The translations under genes and the position numbers were made by a program. Positions 63,412-64,000 of a stretch of DNA of 64,000 bases are shown one piece after another. The notes below the pieces were generated by a model. The model saw only the letters and a program-made list of their open reading frames with translations. It searched no databases and was not told the origin of the DNA. Source of the DNA: Camarhynchus parvulus (lineage: Eukaryota > Chordata > Aves > Passeriformes > Thraupidae); assembly GCF_901933205.1 (NCBI RefSeq), contig NC_044585.1, positions 7,626,001 to 7,690,000 on the forward strand. The letters run 5' to 3'. Position 1 is the first letter of the stretch; each line of letters starts with the position of its first letter.

Positions 63412-64000
63412 ATCCCTCATTTCCAATCCTGCCAGGAAGGTAACACAACCCCCAGTCCCCAGCTGGCCCTAAGCTGCCAAAGGAAAAGGCAAGAAGATCC
63501 TACCAGGACAAACTGGTACAGCAGCTGGATGCATTCATCATTACCAATTTTCAGCTAAGCTAGTCAGATAAAACCAGAAACACAATGTTGAGTAAAAATG
63601 CCTCCAGTCTATTTATTACTATAGACAGGAATGCTTAGAAATACTACATCTCCCTTTAAAATTAGAAACAAAAGGAGAAGGCCCAACTGCTTCTACCTCT
63701 GCTGAGGGGGATGTCATGCTTCCATGAGCTGGACTCTGGAAATGGAGCTGAGCCAAGCCGAGGCTGGGCAGATGGACTGGACACATGGCTCATTTACCAA
63801 AGGCAGGGGCCTAAATTGCTCTCCTCCATCTCTACTCCTGCATTTAAAGTGCTGATCTTCACAGTGTGAAATACACAACCCACAGTATGATTGTGCTGAC
63901 TCCCATGTGAGGAGCTTCATATTGAGACTGAAGAGCTACAGTTACAACCTTAGGTCATGACTTCAAGAACCTCAGCCTGATTTCCAAAGTAATTCAAGGC

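Overview
The window looks like single-copy vertebrate nuclear DNA, most likely from a bird. It has no bacterial-style coding density. It is poor in CpG, and in 64 kb I see no young LINE, SINE or LTR element. Only short decayed fragments resembling the ancient amniote MIR SINE are visible. A mammalian window of this size would normally be full of interspersed repeats. The bird assignment is an inference; the species cannot be read from the sequence.

One protein-coding exon can be defended, on the minus strand at 55560-55760. It is 201 bases long, phase 0 at both ends, and flanked by a proper splice acceptor and donor. Its 67 residues match the early exon of the AUTS2/FBRSL1/FBRS family, and specifically FBRSL1 (fibrosin-like 1). 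The rest of the window is then intron of this gene: at least 8.2 kb of the upstream intron on the right (55761-64000) and at least 55.6 kb of the downstream intron on the left (1-55559). Very long 5' introns are typical of this family. The longer open frames elsewhere (for example 2294-2917, 37833-38417 and 50261-50836) show no recognisable protein family, no splice structure and no composition that would support a gene.

Layout from left to right. 1-8000 is intron with a possible RFX X-box and CTCF pair near 3.55-3.68 kb and a possible MIR remnant near 7.1 kb. 8077-8425 is a 34-bp minisatellite. 10.7-12.9 kb has two GATA-motif clusters. About 16.2 kb is a MIR fragment. 29.2-30.3 kb has a duplicated AT-rich unit, a minus-strand G4 motif, paired CACGTG boxes with an octamer, and a full match to the CTCF core. 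38.1 kb has a plus-strand G4 motif. 39.4-41.4 kb has a 14-bp palindrome with MEIS-type sites, a block that reads like a conserved non-coding element, and a second MIR fragment. 47241-47435 is a 25-bp minisatellite. 50.45 kb has a perfect 11-bp inverted repeat in a CpG-enriched patch. 53.5-53.7 kb has homeobox and octamer sites. 55.56-55.76 kb is the exon. 61.4-63.4 kb has further candidate regulatory blocks and small duplications.

I found no operon, CRISPR array, mobile island or new multi-gene system. The most useful content is the exon that anchors the locus and the candidate regulatory architecture inside its introns. All regulatory calls rest on motif matching by eye and need alignment to other amniotes.
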